In this document: positions 51,047 through 61,054 of the stretch, one piece after another
How the letters are laid out: the number at the start of each line of letters is the position of its first letter
Numbering within the stretch: position 1 is the stretch's first letter
Source of the DNA: Methylomicrobium sp.
GTDB taxonomy: Bacteria; Pseudomonadota; Gammaproteobacteria; Methylococcales; Methylomonadaceae
Assembly (NCBI GenBank): GCA_018333785.1
Contig: JAGXSU010000084.1
Span: 1 to 64,000, forward strand
DNA: 64,000 nt
Direction: 5' to 3'
Program-made: the position numbers and the translations under genes
The notes under the pieces: generated by a model
Seen by the model: the letters and a program-made list of their open reading frames with translations, nothing else
Told to the model about the DNA's origin: nothing
Database searches by the model: none

Positions 51047-52141
51047 TCAAAGATTATCCAGAATGGCTTTTTTAACGGAATACAAATCAGCGTCTATCGT
51101 GACCGGATGGGCATCCTTACATTGATTGATAGCCACATCCGGATCCTTGATGCCGTTACCCGTCAAGGTACAGACAATCGTACTGCCTTCCGGAATTGCA
51201 CCGGTACTGATATCGTGCAAAGCCCCCGCGATTGAAGCAGCGGAAGCCGGTTCACAAAATATACCTTCATTCTGACTGAGCATTTTTTGAGCAACCAGAA
51301 TCTGTTCGTCGGTAAAAGACTCAAACCAGCCTTCGGATTCTCTTTGCGCCGCCCAGGCCATATCCCAGGATTGCGGGCGACCGATGCGGATAGCCGTAGC
51401 GATTGTTTCAGGATTATCGACCATTTCACGCGCCACAAAAGGCGCAGCACCGGCAGCCTGATAGCCGCACATCACCGGTCTTTTTTTAGTGACGGCTTTC
51501 AGCCCGCCGATATCGGATGAATATTCCTTATAACCTTTCCAATACGCCGTAATATTTCCGGCATTACCCACCGGCAAACAGTGATAATCCGGGGCATCGC
51601 CCAGCTCATCAATAATTTCGAAAGCCGCAGTTTTTTGTCCTTCGATTCTGAAAGGATTGATCGAATTCACAATGGCCACAGGCGCATGCTCCGCCACTTC
51701 TTTGACCAGTTGCATGCCTTTGTCAAAATTCCCGTTGATTTGAATAATCTGGGCGCCGTACATCAAAGTTTGAGCCAGTTTGCCCAACGCAATCTTGCCA
51801 TCGGGAATCAATACGAAGGCTTTGATTCCGGCACGTACCGCATAGGCGGCAGCGGAAGCGGAGGTATTTCCGGTAGACGCGCAAATGATAGCCTGACTGC
51901 CCTGATCTACCGCCTTGGTAACCGCCATCGTCATGCCGCGGTCTTTAAAAGAACCGGTAGGATTAAGCCCCTCAAACTTGACATAAATCGTGACGTCTTT
52001 CCCGATCAACCGGGGAATATTTTCCAGGCGAATCAACGGCGTCCGGCCTTCGCACAAACTGATCACGCGCGTACCCTGGGCGACGGGCAACCTATCTCTG
52101 TAATGTTCAATTAAACCGGTATAGCGTTTATGTTGTGACAT
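51047..52141 (-). CDS. thrC: Threonine synthase
   Basis: [49 protein letters not shown]. Confidence 0.95.
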   Translation of the reverse strand: MSQHKRYTGLIEHYRDRLPVAQGTRVISLCEGRTPLIRLENIPRLIGKDVTIYVKFEGLNPTGSFKDRGMTMAVTKAVDQGSQAIICASTGNTSASAAAYAVRAGIKAFVLIPDGKIALGKLAQTLMYGAQIIQINGNFDKGMQLVKEVAEHAPVAIVNSINPFRIEGQKTAAFEIIDELGDAPDYHCLPVGNAGNITAYWKGYKEYSSDIGGLKAVTKKRPVMCGYQAAGAAPFVAREMVDNPETIATAIRIGRPQSWDMAWAAQRESEGWFESFTDEQILVAQKMLSQNEGIFCEPASAASIAGALHDISTGAIPEGSTIVCTLTGNGIKDPDVAINQCKDAHPVTIDADLYSVKKAILDNL

Positions 52142-52148
52142 TGTTTTG

Positions 52149-53459
52149 TTATCCCAAAGTTTCTAAACGGATGCGGTTAACTTTTCCGGTTACCGTGACT
52201 AATTTTTCGATTTCAGTAATAGCTGCATTCAGCTCATGCTCTAGCGTGTTTTGAGTCAGCATGATAATTGGTACGGAACTTTTTCCGACAGGCGGCTCTT
52301 TTTGAATAATCGCTTCAATACTGATTTGATGTGAAGCCAGAATTCGCGTGACATCGGCCAATACACCGGGCTTGTCTTCCGCATGCAGACGTAAATAATA
52401 AGCCGTATGAAACTGCTCAGGTGCAAGAATGGGGATATCCGCCAGAGAATCAGCCTGAAAGGCCAAATGAGGCACGCGATTTTCAGGATCGCCGGTCATG
52501 GCTCTGACCACATCGATCACGTCGGCCACAACCGAAGAAGCTGTCGGTTCAGCACCGGCTCCGGCGCCATAATAAAGCGTAGGTCCTACCGCATCGCCTT
52601 TTACCAAAACGGCGTTCATGACACCATCCACATTGGCGATCAGGCGGCGATGAGGAATCAGCGTGGGGTGTACGCGCAATTCGATACCTTCGGCTGTTTT
52701 TCTGGCAATGCCTAAATGCTTGATGCGATAACCCAATGCTTCGGCGTATTCGACATCGGCGCGGGTAATTTGAGTAATGCCTTCGGTGTAGACCTTGTCA
52801 AACTGCAAGGGAATACCGAAAGCAATGGAAGCCAGAATGGTCAGCTTATGTCCCGCGTCTATGCCTTCCACATCAAAAGTGGGATCCGCTTCGGCATAAC
52901 CCAACGCCTGCGCTTCTGCCAGCACATCGGCAAAATCGCGGCCTTTATCCCGCATCTCGGTCAGAATAAAATTACCGGTGCCGTTGATAATGCCGGCCAG
53001 CCATTGAATTTGATTACCGCTTAAACCTTCGCGAATCGCTTTTATTATCGGAATGCCGCCCGCTACCGCAGCTTCAAACGCAATCATTACGCCTTTGGCA
53101 CTGGCTTGAGCAAAAATTTCATTACCGTGTAACGCAATCAATGCCTTATTAGCCGTAACGACATGCTTGCCCTGCGCTATGGCTTTTAAAACCAGCGTTT
53201 TGGCTAAGGTAGTGCCGCCGATCAATTCCAGGACAATATCAATCTCAGGATCATTGATGATTTCAAATGGATCGGTCGTCAGGCTAATGCCTTGCGTATC
53301 GCAGATGCGATCCCGGTTCAGATCACGCGCAGATGCCCGGGTGATGATAATCTCACGCCCTGCTCTGCGGGCAATCTCCGCTGCGTTTCGTTTCAATACA
53401 TTGACCGTACCGCCGCCGACGGTACCCAATCCCAAAACACCTACTTTAACCGGTTTCAA
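52149..53459 (-). CDS. hom: Homoserine dehydrogenase
   Basis: [50 protein letters not shown]-terminal ACT domain. Confidence 0.96.
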   Translation of the reverse strand: MKPVKVGVLGLGTVGGGTVNVLKRNAAEIARRAGREIIITRASARDLNRDRICDTQGISLTTDPFEIINDPEIDIVLELIGGTTLAKTLVLKAIAQGKHVVTANKALIALHGNEIFAQASAKGVMIAFEAAVAGGIPIIKAIREGLSGNQIQWLAGIINGTGNFILTEMRDKGRDFADVLAEAQALGYAEADPTFDVEGIDAGHKLTILASIAFGIPLQFDKVYTEGITQITRADVEYAEALGYRIKHLGIARKTAEGIELRVHPTLIPHRRLIANVDGVMNAVLVKGDAVGPTLYYGAGAGAEPTASSVVADVIDVVRAMTGDPENRVPHLAFQADSLADIPILAPEQFHTAYYLRLHAEDKPGVLADVTRILASHQISIEAIIQKEPPVGKSSVPIIMLTQNTLEHELNAAITEIEKLVTVTGKVNRIRLETLG

Positions 53460-53519
53460 TGTGTACTCCTGAATGATGAGAGCCGTTCCTGTTAAACGAA
53501 AAAATGATAACTCTTCAGC

Positions 53520-53675
53520 ACCCCCCTCCCGACCTCCCCCTTGCCAGGGGGCGGGGAAGCTGCCCTCCCTCCCCTGACAGGGGGAGTGAGAGCTGTACTC
53601 CTTCCCCTTATCAGGGGAGGTAAAACTTTACTCCCTCCCCTGCTAAGGGGAGGGTTGGGGAGGGGTCTGAACAAC
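53520..53675. repeat. Cluster of related C/G-run hairpins
   Basis: Four successive units: CCCCCttgccaGGGGG, CTCCCCTgacAGGGGGAG, CCTTCCCCTtatcAGGGGAGG, CCCTCCCCTgctaAGGGGAGGG, with outer complementary C-rich and G-rich arms. Confidence 0.8.
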
Positions 53676-53717
53676 TACAAAAAATGAGGTAACTGTTCAA
53701 ATCTACTGTGCTAAATC

Positions 53718-53755
53718 GCGTAGGTTGGGTTGGCGGTAGCCAACCCAACCTACGC
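53718..53755. repeat. 17-bp perfect inverted repeat GCGTAGGTTGGGTTGGC-GGTA-GCCAACCCAACCTACGC
   Basis: Read directly; sits just downstream of alaC. Confidence 0.9.
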
Positions 53756-53770
53756 TTACAAATTACGAAA

Positions 53771-54955
53771 TTAGATGAGGTTGTCCTTTTTGAACATATT
53801 TCTGATCCCTCGAATGGCTTGACGTGTCCTGTGCTCATTTTCAATCAAACCAAAACGGACATGGTCGTCCCCATATTGGCCAAATCCGATACCCGGTGAG
53901 ACGGCCACTTTGGCATCAACCAGTAATTTTTTTGAAAATTCCAATGATCCCATTGCCTTATAAGGTTCAGGAATGGGCGCCCAGACAAACATGGTCGCTT
54001 TCGGTTTCGGAACCGGCCATCCCGCGGATGTCAGGCCTTCACACAAAACATCACGGCGTTTTCTGTACATCTCGGCAATTTCAACCAGACAATCCTGCGG
54101 ACCTTCCAACGCGGTGATCGCAGCAATCTGAATCGGCGTGAACGTACCGTAATCCAGATACGATTTGATTCTGGCCAATGCGCCGACCAGTTCTTTATTG
54201 CCGCACATAAAACCGACACGCCAGCCGGGCATATTATAACTTTTCGATAATGAGAAAAACTCTACGGCCACATCGGTCGCGCCTTTCACCTGAAGAATTG
54301 AAGGCGCTTTATAACCATCAAACACGATATCGGCATAAGCAATATCCTGAACCACCCAGATCTTGTGCTCTCTGGCAACGGCAATAATTTTTTCAAAGAA
54401 ATCCAGTTCCACACATTGCGTGGTTGGGTTTCCCGGAAAATTAAGGATTAACATTTTAGGCTTGGGCCACGAATCAATAATGGCTTTATGCAGCTCGTCG
54501 AAAAAATCAACCCCCGGCACCAGAGGCACATGGCGTACATCGGCACCGGCAATGACAACACCGTAAGGATGTATCGGATAAGCCGGATTGGGCACCAGAA
54601 CCACATCACCCGGGCCCAGCGTGGCCAAAGCCAGATGCGCCAGACCTTCTTTGGAACCTATGGTCACAATTGCTTCGGTATCGGGATCCAAATCAACGTC
54701 GAACCGGGTTTTATACCAATGACATATCGCTTTGCGTAAGCGAGGTATGCCTTTAGAAACCGAATAGCGGTGGGTATCGGGTCGTTTCGTCGCTTCCACC
54801 ATTTTGTTGACGATATGATCCGGCGTGGGTTGATCCGGGTTACCCATGCCGAAATCGATAATATCTTCTCCGGCCGCTCGCGCTTTCGCCTTTAATTCAT
54901 TAACAATGTTAAAAACATAAGGGGGTAAACGACTTATTCTATGAAATTGTTCCAT
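53771..54955 (-). CDS. alaC: Alanine transaminase AlaC-type aminotransferase
   Basis: [60 protein letters not shown]. Confidence 0.9.
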   Translation of the reverse strand: MEQFHRISRLPPYVFNIVNELKAKARAAGEDIIDFGMGNPDQPTPDHIVNKMVEATKRPDTHRYSVSKGIPRLRKAICHWYKTRFDVDLDPDTEAIVTIGSKEGLAHLALATLGPGDVVLVPNPAYPIHPYGVVIAGADVRHVPLVPGVDFFDELHKAIIDSWPKPKMLILNFPGNPTTQCVELDFFEKIIAVAREHKIWVVQDIAYADIVFDGYKAPSILQVKGATDVAVEFFSLSKSYNMPGWRVGFMCGNKELVGALARIKSYLDYGTFTPIQIAAITALEGPQDCLVEIAEMYRKRRDVLCEGLTSAGWPVPKPKATMFVWAPIPEPYKAMGSLEFSKKLLVDAKVAVSPGIGFGQYGDDHVRFGLIENEHRTRQAIRGIRNMFKKDNLI

Positions 54956-55153
54956 CAGCAGCTCGGTGCAAGTATCGATATTAAATGAAGAAAAAAGACC
55001 GCCTAAGGTACTGTTAATCAATGATTGTGTCAATTGATGTCTTTGAATCCGGCCGCTTGAGCTGTGTTATAAATCCTGTGATGCAAATTCAGGTCATCGC
55101 TGGATTTTTGCAACGCTACCTTGATGTGATCGCATAGCCTGTAAATCAATCGG

Positions 55154-55666
55154 TTAAAAGCAATCCCCGTATTCCATGATCAGCAAACGGCAATCAAAGA
55201 AGGTATTAGGGTAATAGGCACTGATAACCCAACGCAAAAAACATTCAAACAAAAAGAACAGTGTCATCGCCCGAGCACTGCTGCTGGCCAGCTTAAATTG
55301 CGTATGCCCTGAGCACCGCCAAACAGAAGTAATCCACCATATTGAAGGCAATAACAACATCCCGTGCACAGTTTTCCAGCTGGCAATGGTGTAGGTCACA
55401 TTCATTACCCGATAATCGATGTAATAAAACACTGCATTGACAAAGATAAAAAATGGCCAGAAGGCCCGTTTCAGAGGTGCTTCACCTAGCCAGGTCGCCA
55501 GAAGATACTGATACAAACCGCCTCCGGTCTGAAGCGGCCATTCGGTTTTAACTTCGGGTGTGTAAAAATGAACCAGACAAAAAATCGCCACCAGCAAAAT
55601 AGAGACTTCAATGGGGCTCAAAAAATTTGTATAGGTAAATAAAGTTGTTAACGTAGTGATAAACAT
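55154..55666 (-). CDS. Hypothetical multi-TM membrane protein
   Basis: 170-aa ORF with several hydrophobic segments; no family recognised. Confidence 0.5.
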   Translation of the reverse strand: MFITTLTTLFTYTNFLSPIEVSILLVAIFCLVHFYTPEVKTEWPLQTGGGLYQYLLATWLGEAPLKRAFWPFFIFVNAVFYYIDYRVMNVTYTIASWKTVHGMLLLPSIWWITSVWRCSGHTQFKLASSSARAMTLFFLFECFLRWVISAYYPNTFFDCRLLIMEYGDCF

Positions 55667-55766
55667 ATTTCTCCTACTGTTTAATACCGATTACACCAAC
55701 CCCAAAAATAAGCTGGAAAGCATTGGATTCAGTTCAGGCCAAGTCTGGAACTGAATCCAATAGTGT

Positions 55767-55943
55767 TTAAAAAAGCGGCGGCTCACTCACGATCTCAACT
55801 TTTTCGTCAACCTGCCTTTCTTGCTCAATTTTGCTTTTTTCCTGTTGGGAAAGATAAGTGCCTGTCATCAGGAATCCCATGACCAGCAGGTAAATAACCG
55901 CGGCTATTCGCTTTACTTTAAGTGCATCGTTAACTTCTTTCAT
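55767..55943 (-). CDS. Small single-TM protein, 58 aa
   Basis: MKEVNDALKVKRIAAVIYLLVMGFLMTGTYLSQQEKSKIEQERQVDEKVEIVSEPPLF; not in the supplied ORF list. Confidence 0.4.
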   Translation of the reverse strand: MKEVNDALKVKRIAAVIYLLVMGFLMTGTYLSQQEKSKIEQERQVDEKVEIVSEPPLF

Positions 55944-56046
55944 AATTGTCCAGTCTTTAGATAGGATTGTTGATGATAAGCGCCTCCCTGCGTCTATTTA
56001 TTTGACTCAGAGTTCCCTCCGAGTCCCGTTAGTCCGCGCCGAGCAC

Positions 56047-56300
56047 TGGCGACTTTGCCGAGTAAAACCCGCTAGGGGAGCGGCAAGGATGCCGCTCGTT
56101 TTCGGAGGGCTAGGGATAGCCCTTCCGAAAACCCTCGGCAAAATCGTCAGCGCGCAGGATGCCGCGGCCTCCGGGTGTCTTTTCTTTTGGATACTTTTCT
56201 TTGGACAAGCAAAGACAAAATCGTCAGGAACGATTTTGAACAGCTTTAGCTGGCCCGAAGGGCGAAACCCAGGAATGGGTTTCGTAGCAGTATCGCGGCT
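56047..56300. repeat. Dense cluster of nested hairpins
   Basis: GAGCGGCAaggaTGCCGCTC; TTTTCGGAGGGCTAgggaTAGCCCTTCCGAAAA inside TTTGCCGAG/CTCGGCAAA arms; AAAATCGTcaggaACGATTTT; CGAAACCCAggaaTGGGTTTCG. Confidence 0.75.
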
Positions 56301-56368
56301 GTCGGTCCGCGAACCGACTTCAAATAAGCTGAAGCTTAATCAGGTAAATTTTTAATTGAAGGGCATCT

Positions 56369-57496
56369 TCAAAACCCCGGTATACCGATCTTTTGAATTC
56401 TAACAGCATTATCACCTTCCTCATAAGCCAGTAACTTACCTTCTTTTTTCCAAATTCGAAAAGCCAGCGCATAAGTCAGCACACGAATCGGATAATCTCT
56501 GGGCAAAATCTGCAAATACGGCTGAATGGTCGCAAAATCGGTAACACCGTATTGTTTCATGATAAACCGCAACCCACCGTTTTGAGGACCTATGTTATAA
56601 GCCAGCAAACCAAGAAACAAATCGCCGTGCATGTCATTTAAATAGTGTTTGAGGGTCGCTGCCGCCAGAAAGGCATTGTGTTTATGATTTTCCAGATCCA
56701 GATGTGCGCCCTTCAATTCACTTTTTGCTGCGGACTTTACCGACTCGGGAACCCGCGTAATTTGAAACAAACCATGCCCCCCATCCGCGCTGGTTCTCGG
56801 CAAAAACGAAGACTCGGCTGCGGCTACACCTTTTAGTAAATCGGCGTCCACATCAAAACGCCTGGCCGCCTCATTGATATCGCTATCAAATGACCCGCCC
56901 CGTTCAACCAGCTTAATCAATTGCGCATGTCCCATGCGGCGATAGGCGGCATAAACCTGGTGGCCAATCGTGATCCGTCTGACCTCCTCTTTACCGCCGA
57001 CCAGCGTTCTAAAATGGCCGTAAGCGTCAACAAATCCGGCCTGACCGACCGACCAGTAAACCAGTGCCAAACAGCTTGTCGACACCAGAAAAATGGCAAC
57101 AGGAACCCGAAGATTAAGCCATTTGCGTAACTGCCACCATCCGGCAAGTAATAAACCGCCTATCACCACAATCAACAACACACCGATTGCAAAGGGCAGC
57201 ATATGGGTCAAAAAACCCGTTCCGGAAAACCGCTGCGCGGACCAACCCAACACAAAAATGATTAAAACCAGACCCAAGCCGAATAATCCGGCACATTCAA
57301 GAGTGAGCAACAGAAACTTTTGACCCAGAGATGACGTACGAGGCTTTTTATTGACTTTAGACGGCTTTTTTTTAGCGGTACGCGGCCCCTGGCTGGTTTT
57401 TCGAGGCGGTTTCAAGGGAACCGGGACCTGCTTTGTTACGGCTTTTGGTTTGATCATGAATGCTTGAATTTTGACTGTTCTTGATTGCGATTTCAC
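56369..57496 (-). CDS. Membrane-anchored lytic transglycosylase (SLT-like domain)
   Basis: Basic/Pro-rich N-terminus, TMs, ...GVAAAESSFLPRTSADGGHGLFQITR...NAFLAAATLKHYLNDMHGDLFLGLLAYNIGP. Confidence 0.82.
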   Translation of the reverse strand: MKSQSRTVKIQAFMIKPKAVTKQVPVPLKPPRKTSQGPRTAKKKPSKVNKKPRTSSLGQKFLLLTLECAGLFGLGLVLIIFVLGWSAQRFSGTGFLTHMLPFAIGVLLIVVIGGLLLAGWWQLRKWLNLRVPVAIFLVSTSCLALVYWSVGQAGFVDAYGHFRTLVGGKEEVRRITIGHQVYAAYRRMGHAQLIKLVERGGSFDSDINEAARRFDVDADLLKGVAAAESSFLPRTSADGGHGLFQITRVPESVKSAAKSELKGAHLDLENHKHNAFLAAATLKHYLNDMHGDLFLGLLAYNIGPQNGGLRFIMKQYGVTDFATIQPYLQILPRDYPIRVLTYALAFRIWKKEGKLLAYEEGDNAVRIQKIGIPGF

Positions 57497-57580
57497 AGCA
57501 AATTGTGCTTAATGACAATCATTATAACGGCCTGAAAACGAGTTAACGCCTTTGAGAAGATTAGGATGAGAGTAAAAGTT

Positions 57581-57643
57581 TGTAGGAGCGGGTCATGCCC
57601 GCGATTGAACCACCTCAGATCGCGGGCATGGCCCGCTCCTACA
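57581..57643. repeat. REP-type inverted repeat TGTAGGAGCGGGTCATGCCCGCGAT ... ATCGCGGGCATGGCCCGCTCCTACA
   Basis: 25-bp near-perfect inverted repeat with 13-nt loop upstream of the peroxidase gene. Confidence 0.85.
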
Positions 57644-57719
57644 ACATCACCTGTCGATCAAAGTGCAGGCCCGACACTTTTTAGTATAAACTCCAGAATC
57701 AGCCACAGGAAGATTGATT

Positions 57720-58850
57720 ATGCCCAACCGCTTTATCCTTATCTTGATAACCTGCATCCTGTGCGCGTGCTCAGATAAACCCGAGCCCTCATCTGTTCTC
57801 AAACTATCGCCTTCGGGAAATCCTTTATTGGGATTGCCGCCTTTGGCGATACCGGAAAACAATCCACAAACACCTGAAAAAACAGCGCTGGGAAAACAGC
57901 TGTTTCAAGACAAGCGCTTCAGCGCCGATGACAGCGTCAACTGCGCGCGCTGCCATGTCCCGGCCAATGCTTTTATCGACTCATTGCCGGTTGCAGCAGG
58001 CATCAAAGACCAATTCGGCACCCGCAACAGTCCCAGCGTCATCAATGCCGCATTTTATACACATCAATTTTGGGACGGCCGCAGGGACACATTAGAAGAA
58101 CAGGCAAAAGACCCTTTTGTTAACGTCATAGAACACGGCCTCAGCGATCACCGAAAAATCGTCGACATTGTTCGCACCGATCCGGACTATATCAAGCAAT
58201 TCAGGCAGGTATTTGGCCTGGAGCCCGCACAAATTTCGATTGATCAGGTTGTCATGGCTATCGCAAGCTTTGAACGCACACTGATTGCAGGAGACAGCCC
58301 TTTCGACCAGTATCGCTTCGGCGGCGACAGCCATGCGCTCAGTGATGCGGCCATTCGCGGCCTGGCGGTATTTCAAGGCAAAGGCCGATGCACCAGCTGT
58401 CATAAAATAGCAGAAACCAGCGCCCTCTTCACGGACAACCAGTTTCATAACTTGGGTGTAGGTTTCGGCAAAATCACAGGCAAACTGCCCGGGCTCATCA
58501 AGGCGGCAACACAAGCTGAAGGTAACATTGATGCAGCCGTGTTAACCAACGCCGAACTCTCGGAGTTGGGTCGTTATGCGGTTACGGGTAATAGAGCTGA
58601 CCTTGGCCGCTTTAAAACACCGACTTTACGCAACATTGTCCTGACTGCGCCTTATATGCATGACGGCAGTTTGGCAAACCTCGCAGAAGTCATCGAATTT
58701 CACAATCAGGGCGGTTTTGCCAATCCGTTTCTGGACACCGAAATACGACCCCTGGGTTTGACTCAACAGGAAAAATTGGATTTAGCCGCCTTTATGGAAG
58801 CATTGACCAGCAGCCAATTTGCCGATGCCAATTATTTTAAGCAGCGATAA
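57720..58850 (+). CDS. Di-haem cytochrome c peroxidase / MauG family lipoprotein
   Basis: Lipobox-like ITCILCAC; haem motifs CARCH and CTSCH; FKTPTLRNIVLTAPYMHDGSLANL. Confidence 0.92.
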   Translation: MPNRFILILITCILCACSDKPEPSSVLKLSPSGNPLLGLPPLAIPENNPQTPEKTALGKQLFQDKRFSADDSVNCARCHVPANAFIDSLPVAAGIKDQFGTRNSPSVINAAFYTHQFWDGRRDTLEEQAKDPFVNVIEHGLSDHRKIVDIVRTDPDYIKQFRQVFGLEPAQISIDQVVMAIASFERTLIAGDSPFDQYRFGGDSHALSDAAIRGLAVFQGKGRCTSCHKIAETSALFTDNQFHNLGVGFGKITGKLPGLIKAATQAEGNIDAAVLTNAELSELGRYAVTGNRADLGRFKTPTLRNIVLTAPYMHDGSLANLAEVIEFHNQGGFANPFLDTEIRPLGLTQQEKLDLAAFMEALTSSQFADANYFKQR

Positions 58851-58906
58851 AGCGGTTGTCGCAGCACTTTGAAATAGGCGATTGATGAATTGGGGGAGTT
58901 AAGGTT

Positions 58907-59067
58907 GGCACTGTTTACACCAGTAGTGCTGTCACCCCGGAAAATGAAAGCCCGTAGGGCGGATAAGGCGATAGCCGCATCCGCCAAGCCGTTAAAGGTG
59001 GATGCGTTATCGCTTATTCACGCTACCCATCTGCCTCCCTGACTTTCACGGTAACGCGAACAAGTGC
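58907..59067. repeat. Probable degenerate family A repeat, element E4
   Basis: Left end ggcactgtttacaccagtagtgctgtcaccccgg aligns with E1 ggctatgttcgcgttaacagtaggcgtcgccccgg; right end gtaacgcgaacaagtgc resembles E1 taacgcgaacatagcc; internal gtagggcggataaggcgatagccgcatccgcc repeat. Confidence 0.5.
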
Positions 59068-59091
59068 ATTGATCTTTTGTAAACGGCGCAA

Positions 59092-59340
59092 TCAAACCGG
59101 AAAAAAAGCTTTTAGAATCAAGGTTAAGATGCCACCCAGTACCAAACCCACCATCCATTTAATAACCAACAATTCGCGCTCCAGACGATTAACATCTGAT
59201 TTTGTCGCCCACTGTGAATCCATTGCTTCGGAAAAAGCAGCCACTAAGGCCTCTGCTTCAGCTTTAGCCTGTTCTTCAGGCACTCCGCCAGCTTTGAGCC
59301 GTTCAACATATTTTAAGGTATCAAAAGTCATCGTTGCCAT
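59092..59340 (-). CDS. DUF1640-like (CCDC90-type) coiled-coil protein with C-terminal TM
   Basis: TFDTLKYVERLKAGGVPEEQAKAEAEALVAAFSEAMDSQWATKSDVNRLERELLVIKWMVGLVLGGILTLILKAFF. Confidence 0.8.
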   Translation of the reverse strand: MATMTFDTLKYVERLKAGGVPEEQAKAEAEALVAAFSEAMDSQWATKSDVNRLERELLVIKWMVGLVLGGILTLILKAFFPV

Positions 59341-59417
59341 AATAATGACCGGTAAGAAATACAGAATCCCAGTATAACAATGACAATGCTCAGTTAGCCA
59401 TCACGACAGAATTAAAT

Positions 59418-59580
59418 CAGCAATTCCCAGTTTGATATTTTCAGCGTCACTTTGGGCTGGGAAAAGCCTTTCGAGGAACGCCGTAAACCCCTCCTTGGGG
59501 GCTTGACGGCAGCATCCCTTCTGCCGACATCCTCGAAAAGCTTCTCCCAATCCTTTTTTCCTTCAAATTGAGAATTGCTG
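59418..59580. repeat. MITE-like element, family C (163 bp) with 9-bp TSD
   Basis: TIR CAGCAATTCCCAGTTTGA / TCAAATTGAGAATTGCTG, flanked by exact GAATTAAAT (59409-59417 and 59581-59589); inner arms CTGGGAAAAGCctTTCGAGGA / TCCTCGAAAAGCttCTCCCA. Confidence 0.85.
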
Positions 59581-59982
59581 GAATTAAATCCGCTTCGGTT
59601 TTAGCCAGTATGTTATTGAGAAAAATCCAAAAAAAAAACATTCACAAATCGTTAGTGACAGAATACTTCAAGCAAAACTTTCGCTATCAAAAAGACAGAT
59701 CCGGTTCGTTTAGACATATTGTTTAAATATTAGGCAATAGCTTTATGAGGTTTCACAGCTAAAAACTCAATTTCAGTTTTAGCAAAGAAGAAGCGACCAC
59801 TAACTTTGAACGCTTTCGCATTTGCCTCATTAAAATGGCAAAAAGAACATTCTTCTTTTCTTAATAAAATCTTTGATGAAAATATTGTAAGGACTAAATT
59901 TAAGCGTAAAAGCATGTTTAACCCGGGATGGGATTGTTTGGCGACAACTAAATCAATAATATTTTTAATTAGGGATACAAAA

Positions 59983-60010
59983 AAACCGCCCCTGAATTCA
60001 GGGGCGGTTT
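59983..60010 (-). terminator. Intrinsic terminator downstream of the pilin gene
   Basis: Perfect 28-bp palindrome AAACCGCCCCTGAATTCAGGGGCGGTTT followed by T residues on the minus strand. Confidence 0.85.
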
Positions 60011-60071
60011 GCTATAAATCGTTTAACTGTAAGATGTCAAATCGAAAAGCTTTTTCTTCCTATATATGGAC

Positions 60072-60614
60072 TTAAGCTCGGCAGTTAGCAGGACGATATT
60101 TCATCGGCAATGTTCCTTTAGTGCAAGTCCAACGAATTGCGCCAAGAGGCACTACGCCAGGCGCGAGTGGAGTTGCTGCTGCTGCAGCAACTGCAGCAAC
60201 TGGTGCGACATAATCTGCGTCGCCCACGTTACCAACGCCTGCAACTGCTGCAACTGCTGCAGATTCCGCAACCGGTGTCATAATTATTGTATTAGCACCA
60301 TCCGCTCCACCCGCTCTAGGAGTAAAGGTTATAGTAACTGCACCAGTATCTGAATCAATAGCTAAGGAGGTAACATTTTCTGTTGCTACAGGCGCGGACC
60401 AACCCTGCGCAAAAGCTGATCCATTCGATGCATTTTCACTCACAGATAGTTTAGCAGCTCCAGCCAAAACTATACCTTCGGTGACACGAGCACGAATGGT
60501 GTAATCCTGATAAGCAGGAATTGCAACAGCTGCCAAAATACCAATAATGGCAACAACGATCATTAATTCAATCAAGGTAAAACCTTGTTGTGTTTTATGC
60601 ATTTGAGTTTTCAT
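60072..60614 (-). CDS. pilA: Type IV pilin (PilA-like major pilin)
   Basis: Prepilin [38 protein letters not shown]-terminal Cys pair [15 protein letters not shown]. Confidence 0.93.
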   Translation of the reverse strand: MKTQMHKTQQGFTLIELMIVVAIIGILAAVAIPAYQDYTIRARVTEGIVLAGAAKLSVSENASNGSAFAQGWSAPVATENVTSLAIDSDTGAVTITFTPRAGGADGANTIIMTPVAESAAVAAVAGVGNVGDADYVAPVAAVAAAAATPLAPGVVPLGAIRWTCTKGTLPMKYRPANCRA

Positions 60615-61054
60615 AAAATTTTTCCTTTATTTGAGTGGGAAAGTTAACTGCACGCAACAGATAAAGCACATAACATGCCAGATTTTATAGCTAAATAAAA
60701 TAGGTGACTACAGACGTGATTTTATTAAGATAATCAAATTCTTAGAACTTACAAAGCACATTATAGTAATAAAAGGTAACTAATCTACCCGCTTTAAGCG
60801 GATAAACACTTATTAAAAGTAGTATATTCCGTCACTTTGTGACAAATATTGTCAGCCAAATAGACAAATTTTTCCTTATTTTACAAAAATCCCTGGATTC
60901 AACTCAAAGCAGATTCTATGACCACAGACGCCCCCATCAGCATCGACGCCAAGAAGAATGAATTCCCCGTAAAACACTCAGATCCGCAAACTGCAGTTGA
61001 GACAATGCACCATGACCTACAGAATCTCTCAAAAGGCGTAGTCTAAAAGCTTAG

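Noticed and set aside
53492-53674. 60-aa Pro/Gly-rich ORF in the hom-alaC gap
   Set aside because: It is a translation of the C/G-run hairpin repeats.
53520-53675. Possible CRISPR array because of regularly spaced similar units
   Set aside because: Units are imperfect hairpins of variable sequence with no unique spacers and no cas genes nearby.
56002-56355. 117-aa ORF across the hairpin cluster
   Set aside because: It spans several strong palindromes and resembles the spurious translations often annotated on such repeats.
60066-60353. Cys-rich 95-aa ORF ([23 protein letters not shown]...)
   Set aside because: It is the antisense reading of the Ala-rich codon repeats in the pilin gene, not a metallothionein-like peptide.
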